Source: Porphyromonadaceae bacterium (GTDB taxonomy: Bacteria; Bacteroidota; Bacteroidia; Bacteroidales; UBA12481). Taken from it: a DNA stretch of 56,607 bases. The notes below the pieces were generated by a model that did not search any database, was not told where the DNA came from, and saw nothing but the letters and a program-made list of their open reading frames with translations. Shown here piece after piece: positions 37,045 through 46,060 of the stretch. The DNA is taken from the NCBI GenBank assembly GCA_007280905.1, contig QYQM01000147.1, forward strand, positions 1 to 56,607, in the 5' to 3' direction. Within the stretch, counting starts at the first letter, position 1. Each line of letters begins with the position of its first letter. Both the position numbers and the translations under genes were made by a program.

Positions 37045-39633
37045 ATGAATCTCAATAATTTTACCATTAAGGCACAGGAGGCTATACAGCAAGCATTCAC
37101 GATAGCCGAAGGGTATCAGCACCAGGCGGTTGAGAGCGGGCACCTTCTGAAGGGCCTGTTTTCGGAAGCTGAAGATGTGACACATCACCTGCTGGCAAAG
37201 GTCTCAGCCCATGCAACGGCTGTGGAATCGGCGCTCGACCGGATTATACAGCGATATCCGAAGATTATCGGTGGTGAGGCCTACCTGTCGAAATCGGGTA
37301 ACCGGTCCCTGACCAAAGCGCAAAATCTCTCGAAAGAAGCTGGCGACCAGTTTGTTTCAGTGGAATATATCCTGTTGGGATTATTAGATGCCGGCGACGA
37401 TGTAGCCCAGATGCTAAAAGATAGCGGTGTAAATGAAAAACAGCTCAAAGCAGCCATCGCAGAATTGCGAAAAGGCCAGACCGTGAACACTCAAACTGCC
37501 GAAAACACTTTCGACTCGCTCAACCGTTTCGCCATCAATTTGAATGAACAGGCCCGGCTCGGCAAGCTCGATCCGGTGATCGGCCGGGATGAGGAGATCC
37601 GGCGTGTTCTTCAGATCCTATCGCGACGAACAAAAAATAATCCGGTGCTGATTGGCGAACCCGGTACCGGTAAAACAGCTATCGTTGAGGGAATTGCACA
37701 CCGGATCCTGAGCGGGGACATACCCGAAAACCTCAAATCGAAACAAATATTTGCCCTCGATATGGGAGCCCTGATAGCAGGAGCCAAATACAAGGGCGAA
37801 TTTGAGGAACGACTGAAAGGTGTTGTGAAAGAGGTGATTAGCTCGGAAGGGGAGGTCATTCTGTTTATTGATGAGATCCACACATTGGTGGGGGCCGGTA
37901 AATCGGAAGGAGCAATGGATGCAGCCAATATCCTGAAACCTGCCCTGGCAAGGGGTGAACTCAGGGCCATCGGTGCAACCACCCTGGATGAGTATCAGAA
38001 ATATTTTGAAAAAGATAAAGCACTGGAACGCCGGTTCCAGAAGGTTCTGATTGATGAGCCCGATGTGCTCAGCGCCATTTCAATCCTGCGTGGACTAAAA
38101 GAAAGGTATGAGATGCATCATAAGGTCAGGATCAAGGACGACGCCATTATTGCCGCTGTGGAATTGTCGCACCGGTATATCACCGACCGGTTTCTGCCCG
38201 ACAAGGCGATCGACCTGATGGACGAGGCTGCAGCCAAGCTCCGGCTCGAGATGAATTCGTTGCCCGAGGAACTGGATGAACTCGAGCGGCGTATCCGGCA
38301 GCTGGAGATCGAGCGTGAAGCCATCAAGCGGGAAGGCGACAAAGAGAAAATTACCCGTATCAGCGAAGATATCGCCAACCTGTCGGACCAGCGGACCAAG
38401 CTCCGGGCTGAATGGCAGCGCGAAAAGACCACGGTTGACGAAATTCAGAAAAACAAATCAGCCATTGAGCAATTTAAACTGGAAGCCGACCAGGCTGAGC
38501 GATCGCTCGACTATGAACGGGTAGCCGAACTCCGGTACGGGCGTATCAAAGAGGCTGAGCAAAAGATTATTGAGCTGAACAAGGAGCTCGGCAACCTTCA
38601 TATAAACGGAGCCCTCATCAAGGAGGAAGTGGATGCCGATGACATCGCGTATATTGTATCCAGATGGACCGGAATACCCGTAACCCGCATGATGCAAAGC
38701 GAAAAAGACAAGCTTCTCCACCTCGAAGAAGAATTGCATCTGCGCGTGGTTGGTCAGGATGAGGCCATTGAGGCGGTCGCAAATGCAGTGCGCCGCAGCA
38801 GGGCCGGCTTGCAGGACCCGAAACGGCCGGTGGGGTCGTTTATCTTCCTGGGCACCACGGGCGTTGGGAAAACAGAGCTCGCACGTGCCCTGGCAGAGTA
38901 TCTGTTTGATGATGAGAACCTGATGACCCGTATCGATATGAGCGAGTATCAGGAGCGGCATAGCGTATCGCGACTGGTTGGCGCCCCTCCCGGATACGTG
39001 GGATATGACGAAGGAGGGCAACTTACTGAAGCTGTTCGCAGAAAGCCTTACTCCGTGATCCTGCTCGATGAGATCGAAAAGGCCCATCCGGATGTTTTCA
39101 ATATATTACTCCAGGTGCTTGATGATGGCCGGTTGACTGATAATAAAGGACGGACGGTCAGTTTCAAAAACACGATCGTGATCATGACTTCCAACATCGG
39201 ATCCCATATCATTCAGGAAAAGATGTCGCATGTGACCGATGCCAACCGGGTTTCGGTTTATGAAGATACCCGCGAAAAAGTTTTTGAACTGATGAGGCAA
39301 ACCATCAGGCCTGAATTTCTCAACCGGATCGATGAGGTGATTATGTTCACCCCGCTCAGTCGCGATCAGATTAAGATGATTGTCCGTATTCAAATAGCCA
39401 TCGTGCAGAAACAGATAGCAGGGCAGTTGACTCTTGAGCTTACCGAAAAAGCGGTCAACTGGATTGCTGACAAAGGGTATGATCCGCAGTTCGGAGCCCG
39501 ACCGGTTAAGCGACTGATTCAAAAAGAAATACTGAACGAACTCTCCAAACAAATCCTCGCCGGAACCATCCAATCCAACGCACCGCTGATTATCGATGCA
39601 GATGAAACGGGGTTGAAATTCAGGAATGAGTGA
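37045..39633 (+). CDS. clpB: ATP-dependent chaperone ClpB
   Basis: 862 residues, the usual ClpB length. It has a Clp N-domain (about 1-145), AAA1 with Walker A GEPGTGKT at about 204-211 and Walker [11 protein letters not shown], then a coiled-coil middle domain (about 400-530, Arg/Glu-rich). AAA2 follows with Walker A GTTGVGKT at about 603-610 and the arginine-finger region '[11 protein letters not shown]'. The middle domain and the lack of a ClpP-binding IGF loop mark ClpB rather than ClpA/ClpC. It disaggregates proteins together with DnaK, is cytosolic and is usually heat-induced. No heat-shock promoter or inverted CIRCE-like repeat is visible upstream. Confidence 0.96.
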   Translation: MNLNNFTIKAQEAIQQAFTIAEGYQHQAVESGHLLKGLFSEAEDVTHHLLAKVSAHATAVESALDRIIQRYPKIIGGEAYLSKSGNRSLTKAQNLSKEAGDQFVSVEYILLGLLDAGDDVAQMLKDSGVNEKQLKAAIAELRKGQTVNTQTAENTFDSLNRFAINLNEQARLGKLDPVIGRDEEIRRVLQILSRRTKNNPVLIGEPGTGKTAIVEGIAHRILSGDIPENLKSKQIFALDMGALIAGAKYKGEFEERLKGVVKEVISSEGEVILFIDEIHTLVGAGKSEGAMDAANILKPALARGELRAIGATTLDEYQKYFEKDKALERRFQKVLIDEPDVLSAISILRGLKERYEMHHKVRIKDDAIIAAVELSHRYITDRFLPDKAIDLMDEAAAKLRLEMNSLPEELDELERRIRQLEIEREAIKREGDKEKITRISEDIANLSDQRTKLRAEWQREKTTVDEIQKNKSAIEQFKLEADQAERSLDYERVAELRYGRIKEAEQKIIELNKELGNLHINGALIKEEVDADDIAYIVSRWTGIPVTRMMQSEKDKLLHLEEELHLRVVGQDEAIEAVANAVRRSRAGLQDPKRPVGSFIFLGTTGVGKTELARALAEYLFDDENLMTRIDMSEYQERHSVSRLVGAPPGYVGYDEGGQLTEAVRRKPYSVILLDEIEKAHPDVFNILLQVLDDGRLTDNKGRTVSFKNTIVIMTSNIGSHIIQEKMSHVTDANRVSVYEDTREKVFELMRQTIRPEFLNRIDEVIMFTPLSRDQIKMIVRIQIAIVQKQIAGQLTLELTEKAVNWIADKGYDPQFGARPVKRLIQKEILNELSKQILAGTIQSNAPLIIDADETGLKFRNE

Positions 39634-39661
39634 CAGTTTTGAGATTCATCCCTCCTGTCGT

Positions 39662-40792
39662 CTACTCAAACCCTACAACAGCGTCCCCGTTAAAATTCTT
39701 CGAGGTAATCTCCTTCTGGATGGTCAGGTAATTAACACGGATCAATCCATTGGTATGGTCATATCCGGTAATGTTACCGTGCAGGATAAAGCGATCGAAT
39801 ACCCATGGGATTCCTTTGCTTCTGAGGGGATCGGGGCCATCCATAACCTGAAGGTGCAGTTGCGGGGCATCACTGTTGCCCGAGTTGCCGAGCCTTCCGA
39901 TCGGCTGGCCTGCTTCCACTTTATCACCGACTTTGAGATCGGAGCTGGCCCGCACCAGGTGACCATAAAAAACATACATACCCTCTGACACCTTTACTAC
40001 AACCTGATTGCCACCGGCCCGGTACAAGGCGGCGGGATCAATTTCAGGAACTTTTGGCGGGATGTTGTCGGGTAAGGTATCGATCAGGCTCACGATCACG
40101 CCTGAAGTAGCTGAATATACAATATCATCAAAACCATAATAATCTGTATTGACATTCTGCCGGCCTTCCCGGTAACGATTACCGGCATCCAGCCCGATGA
40201 AATCCACCGCATATCGTTCGGATGTCCAGAATTTTTCATCCAGGAAATTGATGGTACGGCGATGATAGGAACCATTGGATGGAGCTCCGGCGGTAGCATA
40301 CCGGCGGGCTTTCAAGGGAGCCGATATTACCAGCGGAGTTGATTGATCCACTGATACTTTTAACTCCTTGGTGTATTGCTTGCCATCAGAGGTCCGGTTA
40401 AACTGGATTGTTTGGGTCAGGGATTCCGGCACCGTCAGATCGGGCGAGAGTTCAACCCACATATACAAAAATGCAGTTTCACCGGCCCGCAATGATTTCT
40501 GTGTGGAATGATAGACAGAAATTACTGTTTCTAATTCATTACCTGTAAGATTCAGAATACTTAACGAACCATCCTTAACACTTATCGATTCAAAAGTATA
40601 GCTGTCGATAGAGGAGTTTTTCACCTTAACCTCATACACCAGCGCCACTTTATCATTCATCAGAGGAAATCGCGACGGGTTGTTCACTACCAACCAATCC
40701 AGGCCTTCGGGCAGATTATCCTTTTTGCACCCGGATATAAGGCAAAGGGTAAGAAGGAAGGAAAGCAAGAAAGGAAGAAGCTTGGTTTTCAT
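39662..40792 (-). CDS. M23-like peptidase-fold lipoprotein with an altered zinc site
   Basis: 376 residues from ATG 40792 (MKTKLLPFLLSFLLTLCLISGC). The lipobox LISGC marks a lipoprotein; the frame extends 18 bases upstream. An N-terminal beta domain (about 25-170) precedes an M23-like domain with 'GNQVVVKVSEGMYVFYGHL', 'VEAGQPIGRLGNSG' and 'LHLQVMDG'. In active M23 enzymes the first motif is HxxxD; here it reads RYAVD, so the first zinc His is replaced by Arg. The His of YGHL and of LHLQ are present. The enzyme may therefore be inactive on peptidoglycan, or a binding or regulatory factor. Confidence 0.82.
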   Translation of the reverse strand: MKTKLLPFLLSFLLTLCLISGCKKDNLPEGLDWLVVNNPSRFPLMNDKVALVYEVKVKNSSIDSYTFESISVKDGSLSILNLTGNELETVISVYHSTQKSLRAGETAFLYMWVELSPDLTVPESLTQTIQFNRTSDGKQYTKELKVSVDQSTPLVISAPLKARRYATAGAPSNGSYHRRTINFLDEKFWTSERYAVDFIGLDAGNRYREGRQNVNTDYYGFDDIVYSATSGVIVSLIDTLPDNIPPKVPEIDPAALYRAGGNQVVVKVSEGMYVFYGHLVRASSDLKVGDKVEAGQPIGRLGNSGNSDAPQLHLQVMDGPDPLRSKGIPWVFDRFILHGNITGYDHTNGLIRVNYLTIQKEITSKNFNGDAVVGFE

Positions 40793-40955
40793 AATCCTGG
40801 CATTTAGCATACCAAAGATAATCCTTTTGCGTTTTTCATGTTTTGTAATTTATTTCACCGCTATAACGCAACTTTCGATCCCTGAATTTTGTTACAATCA
40901 CTGAATTAATCTGTTAACTTTATCACAAATCTAACAGCCTTTTGTCTTCTGTCAT

Positions 40956-40973
40956 AGACGCAAGTATGCGTCT
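40956..40973. repeat. Perfect hairpin AGACGCA-agta-TGCGTCT within GTCTTC-rich text
   Basis: A seven-base-pair stem with a four-base loop lies in repeated GTCTTC(T/C)GTC text (about 40940-41000), 43 bases upstream of the NADH dehydrogenase ATG. It may be an operator, attenuator or dispersed repeat. Confidence 0.6.
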
Positions 40974-41015
40974 CTGCAGTCTTTCGTCTTCCGTCTTCTT
41001 ATCTCATAGTCTCAC

Positions 41016-42317
41016 ATGCTATCTTTACCAAACATTCCCGTTTCCAATAATCCACGCATCATTGTGATAGGTGCCGGATTTGCCGGATTGCGCCTCGTAC
41101 GCAGTCTGGTTAAGCGCAACTTCCAGGTGGTGCTGATCGACCGCAATAATTACCATCAGTTTCAACCTCTTTATTATCAGGTTGCTACATCCGGACTGGA
41201 ACCGAGTTCGATTGCTTTTCCCTTACGAAAACTCTTCCAGGGGATTCCGGATTTTCATTTCCGGATGGCTGAACTGGAGAGGGTGGATGTTGAAAATAAC
41301 CAGATCCAGACTTCTATCGGTACCCTTGGATATGATATCCTGGTGCTTGCGCTGGGTGCCGTTACCAATTATTTCGGAAATAAGGAAATCGAAGCCAATA
41401 GCCTGGCTATGAAGTCGGTATCTCAGGCTATCCAGCTGCGGAATATCCTGCTTGAGAATTACGAGGAGGCTTTAAACCTGCCTGTGGAAGCCGATCAGGA
41501 GGGGATCATGAATATAGTGGTTGTCGGAGGCGGTCCAACCGGTGTTGAGCTGGCCGGGTCTATTGCTGATATGAAAAAGTTCGTTTTTCCATCGGATTAT
41601 CCTGAACTGGATTTTACCCGGATGAAGATATTTATTCTGGAAGCTGCCGACCGGCTTCTTGCACCCATGTCGGATTTTGCATCCAAAAGGGCTACAAGTT
41701 ACCTGATAAAAATGGGTGTTACCGTGAAAACCGGGGCTGCTGTTGAAGGATATGACGGAGCCACGATTACCTTAAATACCGGAGAAAAGATTGCCAGTCG
41801 AACGGTGCTCTGGGCAGCAGGTGTTAAGGTGCCTGACATTCCCGGACTCGAAAATGCTTCCAGAGGACGCGGCGGACGAATTGTGGTGGACCGGTTCAAC
41901 CGCCTTTCACCCCATAAAAATATTTATGTGATAGGTGACCAGGCCATCATGACCGAGGATGCATTTCCTCAGGGACATCCGCAGGTTGCCCAACCGGCAA
42001 TTCAGCAAGCCAGACTCCTGGCTCATAATTTGTTACGCAGCAAAAAGAACCTGGAAATGGTACCATTCACCTATCATGATAAAGGGTCGATGGCCACCGT
42101 GGGCAGAAATAAAGCGGTTGTCGACATCGGCCACCTCCACATCGGAGGATTTATTGCCTGGCTCATCTGGATACTCGTTCACCTGATGGCCATCGTCGGC
42201 ACCAAAAACCGCTTCTTTATCTTCATAAACTGGGCATGGAACTACCTTACGTATGATCAATCGCTCAGGCTTATCATACGCTCGGCTGCGCCTCGCATTC
42301 CGCAGGTAATGGTATAA
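41016..42317 (+). CDS. Type II NADH:quinone oxidoreductase (NDH-2)
   Basis: 433 residues. Two Rossmann motifs are present: VIGAGFAGL at about 17-25 (FAD) and VVVGGGPTGVELAG at about 168-181 (NADH). 'YQVATSGLEPSSIAFPLR' and 'VWAAGVKVPDIPG'-like text are family features, and 'VIGDQAIM' is the FAD-binding end motif. The C-terminal amphipathic region ('GGFIAWLIWILVHLM') anchors it to the membrane. It feeds electrons from NADH to quinone without pumping protons. Quinol so produced would serve the multiheme cytochrome or an NO reductase. Confidence 0.92.
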   Translation: MLSLPNIPVSNNPRIIVIGAGFAGLRLVRSLVKRNFQVVLIDRNNYHQFQPLYYQVATSGLEPSSIAFPLRKLFQGIPDFHFRMAELERVDVENNQIQTSIGTLGYDILVLALGAVTNYFGNKEIEANSLAMKSVSQAIQLRNILLENYEEALNLPVEADQEGIMNIVVVGGGPTGVELAGSIADMKKFVFPSDYPELDFTRMKIFILEAADRLLAPMSDFASKRATSYLIKMGVTVKTGAAVEGYDGATITLNTGEKIASRTVLWAAGVKVPDIPGLENASRGRGGRIVVDRFNRLSPHKNIYVIGDQAIMTEDAFPQGHPQVAQPAIQQARLLAHNLLRSKKNLEMVPFTYHDKGSMATVGRNKAVVDIGHLHIGGFIAWLIWILVHLMAIVGTKNRFFIFINWAWNYLTYDQSLRLIIRSAAPRIPQVMV

Positions 42318-42326
42318 AACATCATA

Positions 42327-42367
42327 GCCTTCGTAGTTTTATGGTGCTAACCAAAACAAACGAAGGC
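42327..42367. terminator. Hairpin after the NDH-2 gene
   Basis: GCCTTCGT at 42327-42334 pairs with ACGAAGGC at 42360-42367; inner TTTT/AAAA extends it. There is no following T-run, so the terminator role is uncertain. A 37-codon frame starts three bases after the hairpin (42370-42483), but nothing supports it. Confidence 0.45.
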
Positions 42368-42520
42368 GTATGAAGACACAGTTAAAAGTTTTAACCATGT
42401 ACAACGAAATTAAGAATACTTATTTTATAAATTTCATATATAAGTTTTTAGAACATCTGTGGGGGATTACCGGTTTCGCCTAAGGCTACTGTCACAATCG
42501 GAGCATCTGCCCATAAAGGC

Positions 42521-43786
42521 CTACCTGAAATGCGGTGATTCCCGCAGCATCATGCCCAGCAACATCGTGATGAAGGTCAGTGCTACGAACAGGGTCATAA
42601 AGGTGCCAAGGTATTGGTTCTGGTGGATACTCATTCCGGCTACGAAAATCATGCCGGTAATCTGCCCGATCAGGAGCAGCAGGCCCTGGGAGGTAGATTC
42701 GGGTGCCGGGTAGCTGACTTCCGCAGCGTATTGAAAACCAATGGGACCGGCGCTCATAACGAAGAATCCCATTATGAACGACCCGGCCAGGGTGATGCCA
42801 TAAATAACACCTGGATTACTGGAAAGATGATCAGCCAGCGAGAGGCAAATCATACCGGGTACCATGCCGATCACGCAGATGACCAGGAAAAATTTGCGTT
42901 TTTTATATATATCTGATAACCATGGTATTATGACAGCCCCGATTATTCCGCCGATCAGCATAACCCCACCAATGAGACCCTCAGAATCCTTGACACCCAT
43001 GTGCTCGGCAATGGCATCGGTCATGCTGCTGACCGCATTGAAAATTCCAAGCCCTATCAGAAAGATTATTAATATGATACGCATATCCCGCAAACCGAGA
43101 ATATGTTTGAGCCCGGAACGAAAGCTCATCCGCACGACTAATTCATCACCCGGAGGTTCCGGTGGGGTTTCCCGGATCAGGATCAGGGATAATATTCCCG
43201 CAACTGCTGTGATTACACCATAGATCATCAGCATATGCCCAAACCCGCTGCCATACTCCGGCTTGTCAGGATCGATGCCGATCATCAATGGAGTTACAAG
43301 CATAGCTAGGATAATCCCGAGATACTGCGCCAGTGCTGAAAGTCCGGCAGCCATGCCACGTTCCCGCAACGGAAACCAGCGAACGGTGATGGCGGTTACC
43401 GCATTCAATATAAATGGTTGGGCAACAGATAGCCCGATCTGAGCAATCAGAACGCCCATATAACTATTGGCCAGAAAGCCTTTTAACAGGCCCGCTGCCA
43501 CCGTGATGCCGGCACCGATGCCGAGCCCGATCCTGATGCCGTAGGTATCGATGACATACGAGGCCGGAATACTGACTACAATGTACACCAGCATATACAA
43601 AAGAGCCAGAAAATCGATATTAAACAGTCCATCAGGATTAAACTGTCCGTGATAAAAGACCTGGGCCGGCCTGGCTACTGCAGCATGTGCAAGCCACTGG
43701 ATCTGAATCGTAATAGATAAAAACATGTAAACCGCGAGGATCACCCATCGGTATCCGAAAACCGGATAAAACTTTTTTTCTTCCAT
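42521..43786 (-). CDS. MFS transporter, FLVCR-like
   Basis: 421 residues with twelve hydrophobic segments. 'YRWVILAVYMFLSITIQIQW' at the start, 'SIPASYVIDTYGIRIGLGIGA', 'RWFPLRERGMAAGLSALAQYLG' and 'LSDIYKKRKFF' are MFS motifs. The 'WLAHAAVARPAQVFY' entry loop resembles the FLVCR group (heme, choline or similar small organic substrates), but this is a weak resemblance. The substrate is unknown. It is convergent with NDH-2, and no neighbouring gene shows a pathway link. Confidence 0.85.
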   Translation of the reverse strand: MEEKKFYPVFGYRWVILAVYMFLSITIQIQWLAHAAVARPAQVFYHGQFNPDGLFNIDFLALLYMLVYIVVSIPASYVIDTYGIRIGLGIGAGITVAAGLLKGFLANSYMGVLIAQIGLSVAQPFILNAVTAITVRWFPLRERGMAAGLSALAQYLGIILAMLVTPLMIGIDPDKPEYGSGFGHMLMIYGVITAVAGILSLILIRETPPEPPGDELVVRMSFRSGLKHILGLRDMRIILIIFLIGLGIFNAVSSMTDAIAEHMGVKDSEGLIGGVMLIGGIIGAVIIPWLSDIYKKRKFFLVICVIGMVPGMICLSLADHLSSNPGVIYGITLAGSFIMGFFVMSAGPIGFQYAAEVSYPAPESTSQGLLLLIGQITGMIFVAGMSIHQNQYLGTFMTLFVALTFITMLLGMMLRESPHFR

Positions 43787-43801
43787 ATCTTTCTGCGTTT
43801 C

Positions 43802-44394
43802 TTACATTTCTATTTTGAACACAAAAGCCTCATTAACCCATCTGCCGTTGGGATCATACGGTGGTATTTCGATGAGCAGATCTTTGCCCTTGATGCGCGT
43901 TTTGAGTTTTTGGCCAGTCTGGAGAAAAGTGACTCCCACTTTCGTGGGGGCAGGCTCATGCGACGAGTGACACCTATATCTTTGATCTTCAAGATTTTTC
44001 CGGGCCATTTAGGTACTGTGGCGTACACAGAACTGCCTTTCGCGGTGAAGAAAATTTCTTTTACAGCCTGACCTGAATCGGGCTGGATGGTTTCTCTAAG
44101 GATATTGTAAGGAATCATATATTCGCCGCGATTCTCTTCCCACGGATGCGCATCGTTGTCGAGGCCCGAACCATACTCGGTGGTATAAAATCCGCCATGC
44201 TTGTGCCGCGAGTCATTTCCCCAGCATACGATGATGCCGAATTTGGCATCGGTGAACCACTGCGGGGTGGGCCGGCTATCGATGGATTCCCAGTTGGGAA
44301 GATAGCGGGTTTGGGCATGTACAGAAAGAGAGATGAGCGCAGACATCAAACCAAAGACCGCGAATCGAAGAACAAAATTATTAGGTCGTACCAT
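43802..44394 (-). pseudogene. GH29 alpha-L-fucosidase relic with internal deletions and a frameshift
   Basis: The 194-residue frame starts with a signal peptide (to about VHAQ), then '[21 protein letters not shown]', the GH29 opening. It jumps straight to '[21 protein letters not shown]', which belongs near the middle, and then to '[13 protein letters not shown]' and '[15 protein letters not shown]', the C-terminal beta domain. So about 200 residues including the catalytic Asp region are missing in the first gap, and a second gap lies near WEENRG. A frame change near 43950 leaves '[19 protein letters not shown]' and '[10 protein letters not shown]' in another frame. It cannot be an active fucosidase. 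An intact GH29 module is at 5505-9515. Confidence 0.85.
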
Positions 44395-44458
44395 TGCCGG
44401 AAAGTTTAGGTGCCGGAAAGTTATTGAAAAGTCGGAAAAAAACTAAACCGGCCAAAAG

Positions 44459-44530
44459 TTGCGATTGTCACCCCGTCGTAAGCCGGGGCCCGCTTTCGCG
44501 GGGATGACAACGCTTCGAGACGAGTAACCT
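44459..44530. repeat. Repeat family B copy
   Basis: GTCACCCCGTCGTAAGCC and GGGGCCCGCTTTCGCGGGG-type arms end in ATGACAACG, then CGAGACGAGTAACC. It relates to 19023-19104 and 55059-55103. It sits directly upstream of the endonuclease IV promoter region. Confidence 0.7.
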
Positions 44531-44565
44531 ATTTTTATTTACTTTAGAGCTTTAATAACCCAGTT

Positions 44566-45405
44566 ATGAAATACATCGGAGCCCATGTCAGTGCCGAAGG
44601 CGGTGTGGAAAACGCCCCGGTAAATGCCCATAAAATCGGGGCAACGGCTTTCGCATTATTCCTGAAAAATCAGCGTCAGTGGGTGGCCAAGCCGCTCAGC
44701 GAGGCGAGTATATCAGCCTTTAAAAAGAATTGCGAGCAATATGGCTATACCCCGCAGCAGATTCTCCCGCACGACGGCTATCTCATCAATGTGGGCAGTC
44801 CCGATCCGGAGATGCTCGAAAAATCCAGGGCAGCATTCCTCGATGAGATGCAGCGGGCCGAACAATTGGGTCTCGACCGGCTAAATTTCCACCCGGGAAG
44901 TCATCTTCAGAAGGTGTCGGAAGAGGAGTGTATGAAAACCATTGCTGAATCCGTGAATATCACCCTCGGTAAAACCAAAGGGGTTACTGCGGTCCTTGAA
45001 CTTACTGCCGGTCAGGGCAGTAGCGTGGGATATTCATTTGAACATCTGCGGTTTATCATCGACCGTATTGATGACAAATCGCGTATAGGGGTTTGTATCG
45101 ATACGGCCCATGCCTATTCAGCCGGATACGAAATGAAAACGGCGGAAGGATTCGATGAAACATTTCAGAAATTCCATGAAATAATCGGATTTAAATACCT
45201 CTGCGGCATGCATATCAATGACTCTAAAAAAGAATACCGGTCGCGCGTCGACCGCCATGAAAGTCTGGGAAAAGGTACTCTCGGCTGGGATCTTTTCACC
45301 CGGATTATGAAAGATCCCAACTTCAATGATATGCCTCTCATCCTCGAAACACCTGATGAGGATATCTGGGCCGAAGAGATCCGGAAGTTGAAGAGCTGGG
45401 CGTGA
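44566..45405 (+). CDS. nfo: Endonuclease IV
   Basis: 279 residues. Family motifs are [17 protein letters not shown], 'LNFHPGSHL', '[19 protein letters not shown]', '[14 protein letters not shown]', 'HINDSKKE', '[14 protein letters not shown]' and 'ILETPDED', which supply the three-zinc ligands (His, Glu and Asp residues). It cleaves DNA at abasic sites in base excision repair. A -7-like TACTTTAG lies about 30 bases before the ATG. The gene is alone on its transcript and ends in repeat text. Confidence 0.96.
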   Translation: MKYIGAHVSAEGGVENAPVNAHKIGATAFALFLKNQRQWVAKPLSEASISAFKKNCEQYGYTPQQILPHDGYLINVGSPDPEMLEKSRAAFLDEMQRAEQLGLDRLNFHPGSHLQKVSEEECMKTIAESVNITLGKTKGVTAVLELTAGQGSSVGYSFEHLRFIIDRIDDKSRIGVCIDTAHAYSAGYEMKTAEGFDETFQKFHEIIGFKYLCGMHINDSKKEYRSRVDRHESLGKGTLGWDLFTRIMKDPNFNDMPLILETPDEDIWAEEIRKLKSWA

Positions 45406-45480
45406 GGACGTGAGGAATTCATCCCTCCGTGCACACTTAAATCTTGTACTTCAGAATTCAGAATTGGTCTTCGAATCTAT
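45403..45480. repeat. Mixed repeat text (families E and D)
   Basis: CGTGAGGACGTGAGGAATTC begins at the endonuclease IV stop. It is followed by CACTTAAATCTTGTACTTCAG and AATTCAGAATTGG text like families D and E. The stretch reaches the stop of the Rrf2 gene. Confidence 0.55.
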
Positions 45481-45914
45481 GAATTCCTCCTTAGCCTGCC
45501 CTCCCCTTCAACCGTCTTCCTCGCCAGCCCCTGTATCGTCTCCTGTTCAGCAAGGTTTATCAGATCGGTACGAATACGTGAAAACTCACTATGAAGCGGG
45601 CAGGGATGATCCTCATCGCATTTCAGCAATCCAACCACACATCCGGTAAAGTATTTGTCGCCCTCAAGTGTACGGATCACTTCAGCGAGCTTCAGTTCAG
45701 GGCTCTTCGAATTAAAAAAGAATCCACCCCCCCTGCCCCGCACGGATTTAACCAACGCTGCTCTCGACAGGGTTTGCAAAATCTTGGCAGTAAACTGAAC
45801 CGGTGCATCGATCGATTCGGCAATTTCCCGAAATCCCGGCCTGCGCCCCCCGATGTTGCACACTGCAACCTGAACCAATGCCCGAATCGCGTATTCGGTG
45901 GTTTTCGACCACAT
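45477..45914 (-). CDS. Rrf2 family regulator, NsrR/IscR-like
   Basis: 145 residues. The N-terminal winged helix reads 'EYAIRALVQVAVCNIGGRRPGFREIAESIDAPVQFTAKILQTLSRAALVKSVRGRGGGFFF', the standard Rrf2 DNA-binding region. Three cysteines, Cys92, Cys99 and Cys105 (GCVVGLLKC ... CPL), form the iron-sulfur ligand set of this family (spacing x6, x5). It is divergent from the nitric oxide reductase gene, as NsrR-type NO sensors often are, so NO sensing and repression of that gene is a reasonable inference. No sequence here proves which ligand it senses. Confidence 0.85.
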   Translation of the reverse strand: MWSKTTEYAIRALVQVAVCNIGGRRPGFREIAESIDAPVQFTAKILQTLSRAALVKSVRGRGGGFFFNSKSPELKLAEVIRTLEGDKYFTGCVVGLLKCDEDHPCPLHSEFSRIRTDLINLAEQETIQGLARKTVEGEGRLRRNS

Positions 45915-45934
45915 AATTAATTGTGTTTTAGTTA

Positions 45935-45942
45935 CAAAAATA
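45935..45942 (-). promoter_or_regulatory. -7 box TATTTTTG of the Rrf2 gene
   Basis: An exact TAnnTTTG on the minus strand, 20 bases upstream of the ATG at 45914. Confidence 0.55.
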
Positions 45943-45997
45943 GTATAACTTGATTAACTTTTTATTCATTGAATATCTGCCTAAGATATAAAGACCT

Positions 45998-46029
45998 TTT
46001 GGTGTTTTATTAAATACTTGTTACCTTTG
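45998..46029 (+). promoter_or_regulatory. Promoter of the nitric oxide reductase gene
   Basis: TTTG at 45998-46001, a 20-base spacer and TACCTTTG at 46022-46029, a near-ideal Bacteroidota promoter. The ATG at 46061 is 31 bases downstream. The AAGATATAAAG at about 45983-45993 is a loose candidate for an Rrf2/NsrR half-site. Confidence 0.7.
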
Positions 46030-46060
46030 GCACACTAACACTGATAAAAACCTAAAACGA

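Noticed and set aside
38458-39087. 209-codon minus-strand frame
   Set aside because: Antisense to clpB, a clearly real gene.
42370-42483. 37-codon frame after the NDH-2 hairpin
   Set aside because: AT-rich, no signal or family features; starts inside hairpin-flanking sequence.
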